Positions 45,811 to 53,863 of a stretch of DNA of 64,000 nucleotides are shown one piece after another. The stretch spans positions 2,261,876 through 2,325,875 of the forward strand of contig NZ_CP044522.1 in assembly GCF_016495405.1 (NCBI RefSeq). Direction: 5' to 3'. The first letter of the stretch is position 1, and the number at the start of each line of letters is the position of its first letter. The translations under genes were made by a program, and so were the position numbers. The notes beneath the pieces were generated by a model that was given only the letters and a program-made list of their open reading frames with translations, searched no databases and was not told the DNA's origin. Origin of the DNA: Cobetia sp. cqz5-12 (lineage in GTDB: Bacteria > Pseudomonadota > Gammaproteobacteria > Pseudomonadales > Halomonadaceae).

Positions 45811-45844
45811 AAAAAAGGCCACCAGATTGCTCTGGTGGCCTTTT
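45811..45844. terminator. Bidirectional terminator, right copy
   Basis: Second copy of the GCCACCAGA-TTGC-TCTGGTGGC hairpin with its A-run and T-run, 714 bases from the first. Here it serves the OsmC gene on the minus strand. Confidence 0.88.
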
Positions 45845-45901
45845 GGGGTCTGGCACGGTCAGTCCGACACGGCCAATTTGACGCAGGCTGACTGCTACAC
45901 A

Positions 45902-46408
45902 TCACTCATGGATGATCACCGCCTCACAGCTGACCGGAAAATTCAGTGAATTGGCGATGTAGCACAGCGCATGCGCCCTGTGGTGCAGCTCATGAGCGAG
46001 CGCGATATCGTCACCGGCGGCCAGCGTGATCTCGGGGCGCAGCACGATGGAGGTGAAACGTCCCGCCTCGCCCTGGCTCTCTGTCTGAGTCTTGCCATCA
46101 GCGGCGGGCGCGCCTTCCTGCATCGTGCCCTCGGCGTGGTCGTGATAGCGCATGACACGAATGCCGGCCTCGGCACACAGGTGCAGATACCACAGCTTGT
46201 GGCAGGCCGAGACGGAGGCCACCAGCATGTCTTCCGGATTCAAGCGACCAGCGTCGCCTCGAAAGGCAGGGTCGGCGGAGCCTTCAATACTCGGCTTGCC
46301 ACTGACACGGGCCACGAAATCACGCTCATAGGCGGTGTAATGGCGGGTGCCATCGCCGCGATTGCCGGTCCACTCGAGATCAACCGAATACTGGTGTCGT
46401 CTGGACAT
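45902..46408 (-). CDS. OsmC-family peroxiredoxin-like protein
   Basis: A 168-residue OsmC/Ohr superfamily protein, thiol-dependent enzymes that reduce organic peroxides. The central helix carries the first cysteine in LVASVSACHKLWYLHLC, and the second is in FPVSCEAVII near the end. The ATG at 46408 (MSRRHQYSVDLEW) was chosen because strand one of OsmC proteins starts there; an ATG at 46450 is possible. It is convergent with the RraA-family gene across the small insert. Confidence 0.88.
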   Translation of the reverse strand: MSRRHQYSVDLEWTGNRGDGTRHYTAYERDFVARVSGKPSIEGSADPAFRGDAGRLNPEDMLVASVSACHKLWYLHLCAEAGIRVMRYHDHAEGTMQEGAPAADGKTQTESQGEAGRFTSIVLRPEITLAAGDDIALAHELHHRAHALCYIANSLNFPVSCEAVIIHE

Positions 46409-46565
46409 CGTTGTCTGCTGCTCTCTGAAGGGAAACCGCGTGCGGCGCATGACGCACAGCCTGATACTTCTGCCTGATTAGGCATCTGAACAGCGCCAGC
46501 ACACGAGAAGTCATCGTAAGCCGATGATAGGATTGAATTGATCGCACTCTGACAGGATGTCACGC

Positions 46566-47660
46566 ATGGCGTTTGCCGTAATACGCTCCTTTGGGGCAAT
46601 TCCCGGGCTGGCCGTCACCGCCTTCACGCTCGGCCTGAGCCTGGGCTCATGTCTCATGACTCCCGGTGCCTCGGCACGCGCCGAAGCGGCACAGTTTCGC
46701 TCCTCGCCTCAGGTCATCAACACGCTGAGCAGTACCTACGGCTTCGTCATCGCCCAGGACATCACGCTGTCACGCATCGCCGAGGAGTACCCCGGCCTCG
46801 CGCCGGATGCAGAGCTTGCCTCCGCCTATTTCGACAATGCCTTCCCGAACATCACCCATCGTCTGGCGGACAACCTCGCCACCCTGATGGGGCGGGAGCA
46901 CGCACGCGAAGTGCTGGATGGCATTCGCCGTCAGATAAAGAAGGAACTGGATTCGCAACTGACCACCGACAAGCTGACCAGCGACTTCGCGGCCCGCTTC
47001 ATCGAAGCCATTCATCTGCGCGCCCAGGGGGAATATCTGCCCTCGCCGTTCAAGGAATTTCTGCTGGCGACCAAATATCAGATCGAGCCGGTGTACGAGC
47101 TGTACGACGGCTATTTCCAGCAGTTCCACACCAAGGGCCATCCCAAGTCGCTGGGCATCAACCTCGCGCTGCACCTGCCCGCCTCGTGGTCTGCCGCCGA
47201 GGGTCGCCTGCCGCATATCGTGCAGAAATGGCAGAGTCAGGCCGGTACCGGCACCGACATGATCATCCTCGAGATCTATGACCTGCATGGTGACACCGTC
47301 AGTGACGCGCAGCTCAAGGTGATGGCCTCCACCAATACGCTGGCCCAGTGGGCGCCCATCAACAGCCAGATGCTCGACTCCGGCCTGACACGAGTGGATC
47401 ACCGACAGGCCTACTGGTTCGATATCGCCATGACACAACGACACCAGGGCATGCCCATCACCTCGCAGACCCGCGAATACGGCCTCTTTCTCGATGACAA
47501 GCTGATCCGCCTGCACTGCACCAGCTACCACCCCGCCGCCGACGGCACCGCCTACGCCAAAGCCAAGACGGACTTTACCGTCGAGGAAGGCTTCAGCGAG
47601 ATCAAGCCGTTGTGTGAAGGGGTGATGGGAAGTTTGGTGGTGATGGAGGGAAATAACTAA
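46566..47660 (+). CDS. Exported protein of unknown function, possible lipoprotein
   Basis: A 364-residue protein whose N-terminus is a signal sequence (FGAIPGLAVTAFTLGLSLGS followed by Cys), giving a plausible lipobox LGSC. If used, the protein is lipid-anchored; otherwise it is cleaved near SARAEA. The ATG at 46566 has AGGA eleven bases upstream, better than the ATG at 46557. The mature part begins SSPQVINTLSSTYGFVIAQD and contains a KYQIEPVYELYDGYFQQF segment. I recognise no domain. It stands alone upstream of the AT-rich defence-like set. Confidence 0.72.
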   Translation: MAFAVIRSFGAIPGLAVTAFTLGLSLGSCLMTPGASARAEAAQFRSSPQVINTLSSTYGFVIAQDITLSRIAEEYPGLAPDAELASAYFDNAFPNITHRLADNLATLMGREHAREVLDGIRRQIKKELDSQLTTDKLTSDFAARFIEAIHLRAQGEYLPSPFKEFLLATKYQIEPVYELYDGYFQQFHTKGHPKSLGINLALHLPASWSAAEGRLPHIVQKWQSQAGTGTDMIILEIYDLHGDTVSDAQLKVMASTNTLAQWAPINSQMLDSGLTRVDHRQAYWFDIAMTQRHQGMPITSQTREYGLFLDDKLIRLHCTSYHPAADGTAYAKAKTDFTVEEGFSEIKPLCEGVMGSLVVMEGNN

Positions 47661-47774
47661 CTGCGCTGTCATTTAAAACTCACAATATAACTCATAAGCG
47701 AGTTTTGTAAGCCCCTGCAACCGACTTTTCAACGTACCCTCAAACTTATGGAGTAGCAAGCTAGAGCACGATCT

Positions 47775-49478
47775 TCACAAGTCTATTTTAAGTGCAATAA
47801 ATGCACTCACTAATTCATAGATGTCTTTTTTAAGCAAAGACCGTTCATCCTCAAGATAAATAACATTGCCAATCCCTTTCAATGGATCAAGCTTTACATC
47901 ATCCATACTGCATAAAAAAAGCTGTGAATCTTTAGGTAATTCTGTCATTAAGAAGTCAACAATATTGTCATAATGATTATTTGCTTGCTCATGCTGATTA
48001 GGTGTATCGATCACTAGTGGAGCTAACACCTCCTCACTAAACTCATCTACAATATTATAAACAGAAATATAATAGGATAACATAGCACGAATAGATTCAG
48101 CTGCTCCCCCGCTGTTTGGAACCTTATTATAACTTAGTATAGACGGCACAGAGCTTGAATCTACTCCGAAAGATTTAAGCTTAAACAAGAAATCACCAAA
48201 CCTTAACTGAAACCTGTCTTTCACTTGCTTTCTTTTTAATTTAACATTAGCCAACCGCTCTGCCTTTAACTCTTTATTCTTTCTTAATACTTTATCAATC
48301 ACATCAACTTTCTGCTTCCTATTATTACCTATACGATTACTGGAAAATTTTGAAGCCAGTAATGAGAGTGCAGTCCCTGGTTCTATATCATCTACAATCT
48401 TAGATGAATATTTATTATTCAACTTTTCGAGCTCATGGCTAAGATTATTCAACTCAAGATTTTTTTCAGCTATCAGGTCGACTATTTCACTAAACTCCTT
48501 ATCGAACCTTTTAATCAGGCTAAGCAATTGGTCTGCATCTTGATATAATGTAAACTTTTCCACAACCGAATTATTATAACTGGCTCCGCACGTAGGACAT
48601 TCAATTTCATTACTCAAGCTTTGAGCGTATTCATAATCTTCATTTACCTCGGAATAATAACCTTTGGCAATCTTCAATCTCGAAGATATATGAGCTTTAT
48701 CTTTTCTTAGAGCTGAAAGCTCCTCGATAATTATTTCTTTCTTCAGACACAACGGCTCAAGATCATTATTTATTTCATGCTGTAAAACGTCGATATCATC
48801 AATATCAAATGATAGACCTGCTAACTCCACTCCTTCATTTATAACCGATATAGCTGTATCGTATCTTTCTATTTCTTTATTAGTCTTATCAATCCTAATC
48901 TCTCCATCTAACATTTCCTCCGTTATCGCAAAATATTGCTTATCAAGTATTCCCGCATGAGTCTCAACAATTATTTTTTTCCAATCGGAAAATTGTTGTA
49001 ACTTGTCAAAACTAGCTCATAGGTTTGACCAGCCTTTTTTCTGGTCAATATAAAAGGGCAAAAAATAAAATGCAGGAGGCGGGGTAATCAAATGCTTTTC
49101 ATCACGTACCTTTAACTTTGCATCAAAATTAAGAAGCTCTAAAAGGTAACTACTAAAGTCGCCCCCAATGGTGGTATATTTGTGTTTCACACCAATATCA
49201 TCAATTAAAGTGATGGTGTTTTTATATCTATGTATGCAAAATATCTTACCATCAATTCGAAAATCTAAAGCTACCTCACAATCTAGACTTTTCCACCTAT
49301 CATCAAAATATGGCTCACACCCAAAACACCAGAAAATATTTTTTACTAACGAAGACTTGCCAACATTATTCTTTTGATCCGAAAGAATCAGATTGTAGCT
49401 TTCTGAGAAGTCGAACTTCGCTGCTATCCCCTTTGCACGACTCATAATCATCAAGTTTTTGTAATACATTCGGCTCAT
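47775..49478 (-). pseudogene. Rad50-like ABC ATPase with zinc hook, interrupted by one in-frame TGA
   Basis: The reading frame runs from an ATG at 49478 (AAGGA nine bases upstream) to 47775, about 567 codons, with a single TGA at 49019-49017 (codon 154) and no frameshift. Before it: a Walker A-like NNVGKSSLVKNIFW and the segment FYIDQKKGWSNL. After it: SFDKLQQFSDWKKIIVETHA, then two coiled-coil stretches around a zinc hook ECPTCGAS (about 293-300). Then follow a signature-like NSGGAAESIRAML and a Walker B-like LAPLVIDTPNQ. TGG to TGA would explain the stop. The architecture fits the ATPase of ABC-3C conflict systems. A separate product could start at the ATG at 48914. Strongly AT-rich and probably acquired. 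Confidence 0.75.
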
Positions 49479-49536
49479 AACCATCAATCCTTAAGCTTCG
49501 AATTAAATTTTTATATAAACTCTCAATATCATTCAT
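49366..49536 (-). CDS. Tiny ORF between nuclease and ATPase, possible ABC-3C middle component
   Basis: A 56-residue ORF starting at an ATG (49536, with AGG seven bases upstream). It overlaps the end of the DUF4297-type gene by eight bases and the start of the ATPase gene by more than 100. The product begins MNDIESLYKNLIRSLRIDGY and is mostly helical and charged. ABC-3C systems have a small middle-component gene in just this position. The extensive overlap with the ATPase frame lowers confidence that it is translated. Confidence 0.5.
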   Translation of the reverse strand: MNDIESLYKNLIRSLRIDGYEPNVLQKLDDYESCKGDSSEVRLLRKLQSDSFGSKE

Positions 49537-50602
49537 ATTGTAACCTATAGAGGATTTCACAAATTAAAGCAGCCAGGTAATCATCATAAGTATCGAAAAA
49601 CTCCTTAGAAGCTTCGCTCAAGTTACAATATACGTAATCACCAAGGAGAGCAATACTGTCTTTGTCCCCCGGAAATACTGCGATAAAACTCAAAATCTCT
49701 TCTGATATACTGGCAACAAAAGGATCTCTATTACTTATCTTTTTTTCATAATACCTATTAAAACAATGGCGAATCCTTGTTCTTCTAAGTGCTGTGAATT
49801 GAAAGGATTCTTCAAGTATATCTTTGACCCCATCAGCAATTATATCATCAGGAGCTCGAGTTACATGGCGATGAAAGACATCGCCTATTTGAATGCTTGT
49901 AATAGCTTTATTTTTAAGAGCGTCTGCCCATTTCGAGTAGTCAAAATAATTCTCACCTTTGCGATTCATTTCACGTATCAATACATCATAGATACTCCTA
50001 GAGTTATAATTGTAATGCGGAGACTGACTGCTTATAATATTGCTAATCCTCCCAATAACAACTTCATCAAAGCCTTTTCTTGGAAGATCTGGAATTATAA
50101 AAACCAACTTATCACAAAAAGCATCTGCCTCTTCTAAACTATTGATAGAATTTTTAATTTTTTGAGATTCTTCTTTGCTTAACGAGCTATACTCAATTTC
50201 CTCAAATCTATAGTCATTAGTATGCAAGCTAAAACTGTATTCGCCAGTTGAAACAAAACAAACTTTAGAAATTTTATAAGAATATGGCTTACCACAGCAA
50301 TTGTTAGCAAGCTTTTCAATTACCGAAGTTGGTGATTTAGCCCCCTTCTTTACCAACCTATCTACAGTATATTTATAAGAAACCTCTTTAACTTGGCTAA
50401 ACTCAAAAGTGGCTTCTTCAACATTCAACGAATTAGCTAACACTACGTCTTCATGCTCTTCTATAAAAAGAGCAAATTCGTTATTTTGCTCATATTCACG
50501 AAGGGCACGACAAAATGCCCAGTGATATTGATAATTATATTTAGAAAAAGTTTGACTTCCAGACTTTTCTTTTTTTGGAGCTTCACTCAAAGGATTATTC
50601 AT
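49529..50602 (-). CDS. DUF4297-type (Cap4-like) nuclease domain protein
   Basis: A 357-residue protein whose N-terminal part has the pattern of a DUF4297 PD-(D/E)xK nuclease: FSKYNYQYHWAFCRALREYE, then FALFIEEHEDVV and FEFSQVKEVSY, with Gln-Val-Lys as the last catalytic element. The C-terminal half is helical with no motif I know, in the position of an ABC-3C C-terminal domain. Start ATG at 50602 follows a GGGGGAGGA purine run. It is the first gene of an AT-rich, overlapping three-gene set with the tiny ORF and the zinc-hook ATPase. The likely job is cleaving invader or host DNA when the ATPase senses infection; this is inferred from the family. Confidence 0.72.
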   Translation of the reverse strand: MNNPLSEAPKKEKSGSQTFSKYNYQYHWAFCRALREYEQNNEFALFIEEHEDVVLANSLNVEEATFEFSQVKEVSYKYTVDRLVKKGAKSPTSVIEKLANNCCGKPYSYKISKVCFVSTGEYSFSLHTNDYRFEEIEYSSLSKEESQKIKNSINSLEEADAFCDKLVFIIPDLPRKGFDEVVIGRISNIISSQSPHYNYNSRSIYDVLIREMNRKGENYFDYSKWADALKNKAITSIQIGDVFHRHVTRAPDDIIADGVKDILEESFQFTALRRTRIRHCFNRYYEKKISNRDPFVASISEEILSFIAVFPGDKDSIALLGDYVYCNLSEASKEFFDTYDDYLAALICEILYRLQYE

Positions 50603-50676
50603 TCCTCCCCCTATTTTTAAGCCTTAGACCTGATGCAAATGATGGCTAACATTTAACAAAAACATTAACGAGAAAT

Positions 50677-52332
50677 TTAGCTGCTTATATACTTTAACTT
50701 CCTCACTACTGACGGCTGGCTAATCCCTGCCCTCTTGGCAATCGCATAGGTACTGGGCAATTCCGCTGCCATCTCACGTAGCCATTGTGCTTCGATGCGT
50801 GCCAGGCCTTCCTTGAGGGTTTCGTTGGGGCCGAGTTTGGGTATTGGCATGGCTACCGCCCCCTCAGCGGTAGGCGCTGAGAGGGATTTGTCACTATGTA
50901 AGGTATCGGCAGTGGGAAAACTTTCAGTAACGCCTATTCCATTAGATTTGTCATTACTGAAGCCAAATGAATTGCCTAGTCCATTAGCGTTATTCGTGGA
51001 ACAAGTGTTGAGCAGTGTTTTCACTGAGTCGCTGTCGATGACATCACTGGGGGCGCTGAGCCAGGCGCGTTCCAGCCAGTTTTCCAGTTCGCGAATATTG
51101 CCGAGCCAGTCCTGACGCATGAGGATGGGCCATAGGGTGGCGTCGAGGAGTTTGCGGCGACCGTGACGTTGATTGAGGCGGGAGAGGTGTTGCTCTATCA
51201 GGGCGGGAATGTCTTCGCGGCGTTCGCGCAGCGGCGGCAGGCTGACGGGGAGCACATTGATGCGGTAGTAGAGGTCGAGACGGAACTGGCCCTGCTCCAC
51301 GCGGGCGGCGAGGTCTTGATTGGTGGCGACGACCAGTCGGAAGTCGGCGCGGCGGGTGGTGGTGTCGCCCAGGCGGGTGATCATTCCGTCCTGAATCACC
51401 TTGAGCAGCTTGGTCTGGGTGGCGAGCGGCAGCTCACCGATTTCATCCAGAAACAGGGTGCCGCCTTCGGCCTGTTCCATCAGGCCCGCCTTGCCGCGAT
51501 TGCCCGCGCCGGTGAAGGCACCGGCTTGATAGCCGAACATCTCGGACTCGAACAGGCTCTCGGGGATGGCGCCGCAGTTCACCTCGATGAAGGGGCCGTC
51601 GGCGCGTTGGCTCCAGCGATGCAGTTGATGCGCGAAGGCCGTCTTGCCGACCCCGGATTCGCCCAGCATCAGTACCGTGGCGTTGGTGGGCGCGACCCGC
51701 TTGAGCAGCAGCGCTATCTCACGCATCACGGGGCTTTTGACCTGTAGCTCGCCCAGTTCCAGCGCGGCGTCTTCGCACTCCGCCTGCTCACGCGCGGCCT
51801 GCTCACACAGGGCACGCCCCTGCTGCTGCGCGTCATGGGTGGTCTGCTCGGCACCGGAGCGCGCACTCCCCACCGCCCCCCAATCACTTTCCCCCGCACT
51901 CCCCCCGCCCAGCTCACTGCCCCGCGAGTTGCGGCGCAGGTGATCCGTGAAGCGCTGCTGGAGCACGGCATATTCCTGCTGCAGCAGCTGGATATCGGTG
52001 AGATCCATCGAGCGGCTGACCACGCACTCAAGCTTGCCCGCGACGAAAACCGGATGCGCCTGCGCCACCACCCGCCGCCCGGTGGCGGTGAGCTGCATCA
52101 TCTGCAGCGTTTTCCCCGTGCGCAGCACCTCCAGGCTGATGGAGGGCTTGAGCACCCCGCTGGCTTCCAGGTCATGCACGTTGGCGGCACACAACTCCTC
52201 GCGGGTCATGCCATATACCGCCGCAGCGCCGGGGCTGACATCCATCACCTGGCCATCCGCATTCACCAAGAAGTAGTGATCGTGAGCGGTGTCGATGATG
52301 GTCTTGAGAATCTGACGGTCGAGCTCTGACAT
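50677..52332 (-). CDS. Sigma-54-dependent activator with PAS domain (regulator of gbuA cluster)
   Basis: A 551-residue enhancer-binding protein with an N-terminal PAS domain (DHYFLVNADGQVMDVSPGAA), a linker, a central AAA+ domain and a C-terminal helix-turn-helix (TYAIAKRAGISQPSVVRKLK, TyrR-like). The AAA+ domain has Walker A LGESGVGKTAFA (about 220-230), the sigma-54 contact loop GAFTGA and Walker B GGTLFLDEIGEL. The ATG at 52332 with GAGG upstream was preferred to a GTG at 52341. It is divergent from gbuA, across three enhancer-like sites and a -24/-12 promoter. Its last codons are AT-rich and abut the defence-like island. Confidence 0.92.
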   Translation of the reverse strand: MSELDRQILKTIIDTAHDHYFLVNADGQVMDVSPGAAAVYGMTREELCAANVHDLEASGVLKPSISLEVLRTGKTLQMMQLTATGRRVVAQAHPVFVAGKLECVVSRSMDLTDIQLLQQEYAVLQQRFTDHLRRNSRGSELGGGSAGESDWGAVGSARSGAEQTTHDAQQQGRALCEQAAREQAECEDAALELGELQVKSPVMREIALLLKRVAPTNATVLMLGESGVGKTAFAHQLHRWSQRADGPFIEVNCGAIPESLFESEMFGYQAGAFTGAGNRGKAGLMEQAEGGTLFLDEIGELPLATQTKLLKVIQDGMITRLGDTTTRRADFRLVVATNQDLAARVEQGQFRLDLYYRINVLPVSLPPLRERREDIPALIEQHLSRLNQRHGRRKLLDATLWPILMRQDWLGNIRELENWLERAWLSAPSDVIDSDSVKTLLNTCSTNNANGLGNSFGFSNDKSNGIGVTESFPTADTLHSDKSLSAPTAEGAVAMPIPKLGPNETLKEGLARIEAQWLREMAAELPSTYAIAKRAGISQPSVVRKLKYISS

Positions 52333-52390
52333 GGCGGGCACCTCATGGTCGAGCCTGTGAATCGGGCGAGGCTTTCTGGGCTTCTTTCTA

Positions 52391-52445
52391 GCAGGTCTAT
52401 CCAGCAGTTCTTCTCAGCAGCTCTATCCAGCAGGTCTTTCTCGCA
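52391..52445 (-). repeat. Imperfect 26-bp tandem repeat in the activator leader
   Basis: Units at 52391-52416 and 52417-52445 share the GCAG-S-TCTATCCAGCAG core followed by a pyrimidine run. They lie just upstream of the sigma-54 activator gene. Confidence 0.6.
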
Positions 52446-52478
52446 CTGCGCTGGAGACAGTCTCGATGATGCCTGAAT

Positions 52479-52549
52479 GCGATCCACAAATGAATCAATG
52501 ATCCATTTTTGAATCGGTATTGGCGGACGAGCGATCCACAAATGAATCA
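52479..52549 (+). promoter_or_regulatory. Three enhancer-like sites GATYCA-N4-TGRATC
   Basis: GATCCACAAATGAATC occurs at 52481-52496 and 52533-52548 inside an exact 19-bp repeat (GCGATCCACAAATGAATCA). A variant GATCCATTTTTGAATC occurs at 52500-52515. Each is an interrupted palindrome (GATCCA and GATTCA half-sites). They lie about 50-120 bases upstream of the -24 box, the usual place for sigma-54 activator binding. The divergent activator gene is the obvious candidate to bind them. Confidence 0.75.
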
Positions 52550-52598
52550 CTCGACAACCAACTCTTTAGAAAATCCAATAAAATCAATCGACTGAAAG

Positions 52599-52615
52599 TT
52601 GGCATGGTTACTGCA
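52599..52615 (+). promoter_or_regulatory. Sigma-54 (-24/-12) promoter of gbuA
   Basis: TTGGCATGGTTACTGCA matches the consensus TTGGCAC-N4-TTGCA closely, with the invariant GG (52601-52602) and GC (52613-52614) separated by exactly 10 bases. It reads toward gbuA, giving a leader of about 120 bases. Confidence 0.85.
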
Positions 52616-52745
52616 ATGCTGGGGTATGCGCCAAGGAGAATCGCCGGCTTTCATCACACCGTCCGGCCAGGCGATCAGGCGAACCATCACAATACCCCGC
52701 TCGCCGTCAGCGTATCGCGAGCGACTCAAGACCCTGGAGAGACAG

Positions 52746-53696
52746 ATGAGCGAATTCAATCAGCCACTAGGCGGCAACGACATGCCACGTTTCGGCGGGC
52801 CGGCCACCATGATGCGCCTGCCGGCTCAGGAAACCGCAGAAGGCCTGGATGCCGCCTTCATCGGCATTCCGCTGGACATCGGTACCTCCAACCGTCCGGG
52901 CGCGCGTCTCGGCCCGCGTCAGATCCGTGATGAATCGCGCATGCTGCGCCCCTACAACATGGCCACCCGTGCCGCGCCCTTCGACAGCCTGCAGGTGGCA
53001 GACATCGGCGATGTGCCGATCAACACCTTCCACCTGCCCAAGAGCATGGACATCATCGAGAAATTCTACGATGAAGTGCTCAGCCACGATTGCGTGCCGC
53101 TCACCCTGGGCGGTGACCACACCGTCACCCTGCCGGTGCTGCGCGCCATCGCCAAGAAGCACGGCCCGGTCGGCCTGATCCACATCGATGCCCACGCCGA
53201 CGTGAATGACCACATGTTCGGCGAGCCCATCGCCCACGGCACGCCGATTCGTCGCGCCCAGGAAGAAGGCCTGCTCGACAGCCACCGCGTGGTGCAGATC
53301 GGCCTGCGTGGCACCGGCTACTCCGCCGATGACTTCGACTGGTGCCGGCAGCAGGGCTTCCGCGTGGAAACCGCCGAGATGTGCTGGTTCAAATCACTCG
53401 CCCCGCTGATGGCCGAAGTGCGTGACATGATGGGCGATCGCCCGGTGTACATCACCTTCGACATCGACGGACTGGACCCCTCCGTCGCCCCCGGCACCGG
53501 CACCGTGGAAGCCGGCGGCCTGACCATGCCCCAGGGCATGGAAATCGTGCGCGGCGCACGTGGCCTCAATATCGTCGGCGGTGACCTGATGGAAGTCTCC
53601 CCGCCCTACGACACCAGCGGCAACACCGCGCTGATGGGCGCGACCCTGCTCTACGAGATGCTCTGCGTACTGCCGGGCGTGCAACAGCGCGACTGA
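52746..53696 (+). CDS. gbuA: Guanidinobutyrase (ureohydrolase)
   Basis: A 316-residue arginase/agmatinase-family manganese enzyme that hydrolyses 4-guanidinobutyrate to GABA and urea. Metal-site motifs are LTLGGDHTVTLPVL, HIDAHADVND and TFDIDGLDPSVAPGTGT. The N-terminus (FNQPLGGNDMPRFGG) and RPYNMATRAAPFDSLQVADI are close to what I recall of Pseudomonas GbuA, and unlike agmatinase SpeB. GpuA (guanidinopropionase) is a near relative and the main alternative. The ATG at 52746 has GGAGAG upstream; the longer frame to 52599 crosses the sigma-54 promoter. It is the first gene after that promoter and is followed by a transporter, aruI and an aldehyde dehydrogenase, which fits the arginine transaminase pathway. 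Confidence 0.9.
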   Translation: MSEFNQPLGGNDMPRFGGPATMMRLPAQETAEGLDAAFIGIPLDIGTSNRPGARLGPRQIRDESRMLRPYNMATRAAPFDSLQVADIGDVPINTFHLPKSMDIIEKFYDEVLSHDCVPLTLGGDHTVTLPVLRAIAKKHGPVGLIHIDAHADVNDHMFGEPIAHGTPIRRAQEEGLLDSHRVVQIGLRGTGYSADDFDWCRQQGFRVETAEMCWFKSLAPLMAEVRDMMGDRPVYITFDIDGLDPSVAPGTGTVEAGGLTMPQGMEIVRGARGLNIVGGDLMEVSPPYDTSGNTALMGATLLYEMLCVLPGVQQRD

Positions 53697-53747
53697 GTCG
53701 CACCGCACCTCCATTGCCAGTGAAAGACCCCGCCGGAGGGCGGGTCG

Positions 53748-53778
53748 CGTGCCAGGGGCCTGTCCCGTCCCTGGCACG
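53748..53778 (+). other. Inverted repeat between gbuA and yjiH
   Basis: CGTGCCAGGG/CCCTGGCACG forms a 10-bp perfect stem around an 11-base loop, just after a second smaller GC-rich hairpin (53726-53746). There is no T-run, so a role in partial termination or in mRNA stability within the operon is more likely than full termination. Confidence 0.55.
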
Positions 53779-53863
53779 TGAAGAATCCCCCGCGAAGACG
53801 GCATGTCGCATGCCGAATGACCGATCAGAGCCTGACCATTACAACAAGATCAAGGTGACCCGA

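Larger units (their letters stand above)
45088..45844. mobile_element. Candidate small inserted element at a duplicated terminator
   Basis: A 43-44 base sequence (CGCTGAAA-S-CAAAAAA, then the terminator hairpin and TTTT) occurs at 45088-45130 and again at 45801-45844 with one mismatch and one single-base gap. Between the copies lie about 670 bases of strongly AT-rich DNA unlike either flank. They hold one small HTH/coiled-coil ORF on the minus strand. The flanking genes (RraA-like and OsmC) are convergent and would share a single terminator without the insert. This is what insertion with duplication of an attachment site inside a terminator would leave. No recognisable transposase or integrase is inside, so the mechanism is open. 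Confidence 0.5.

Noticed and set aside
45755..45949. A 64-codon plus-strand ORF across the right terminator copy
   Set aside because: It runs through the terminator hairpin and into the 3' end of the OsmC gene; there is no upstream signal.
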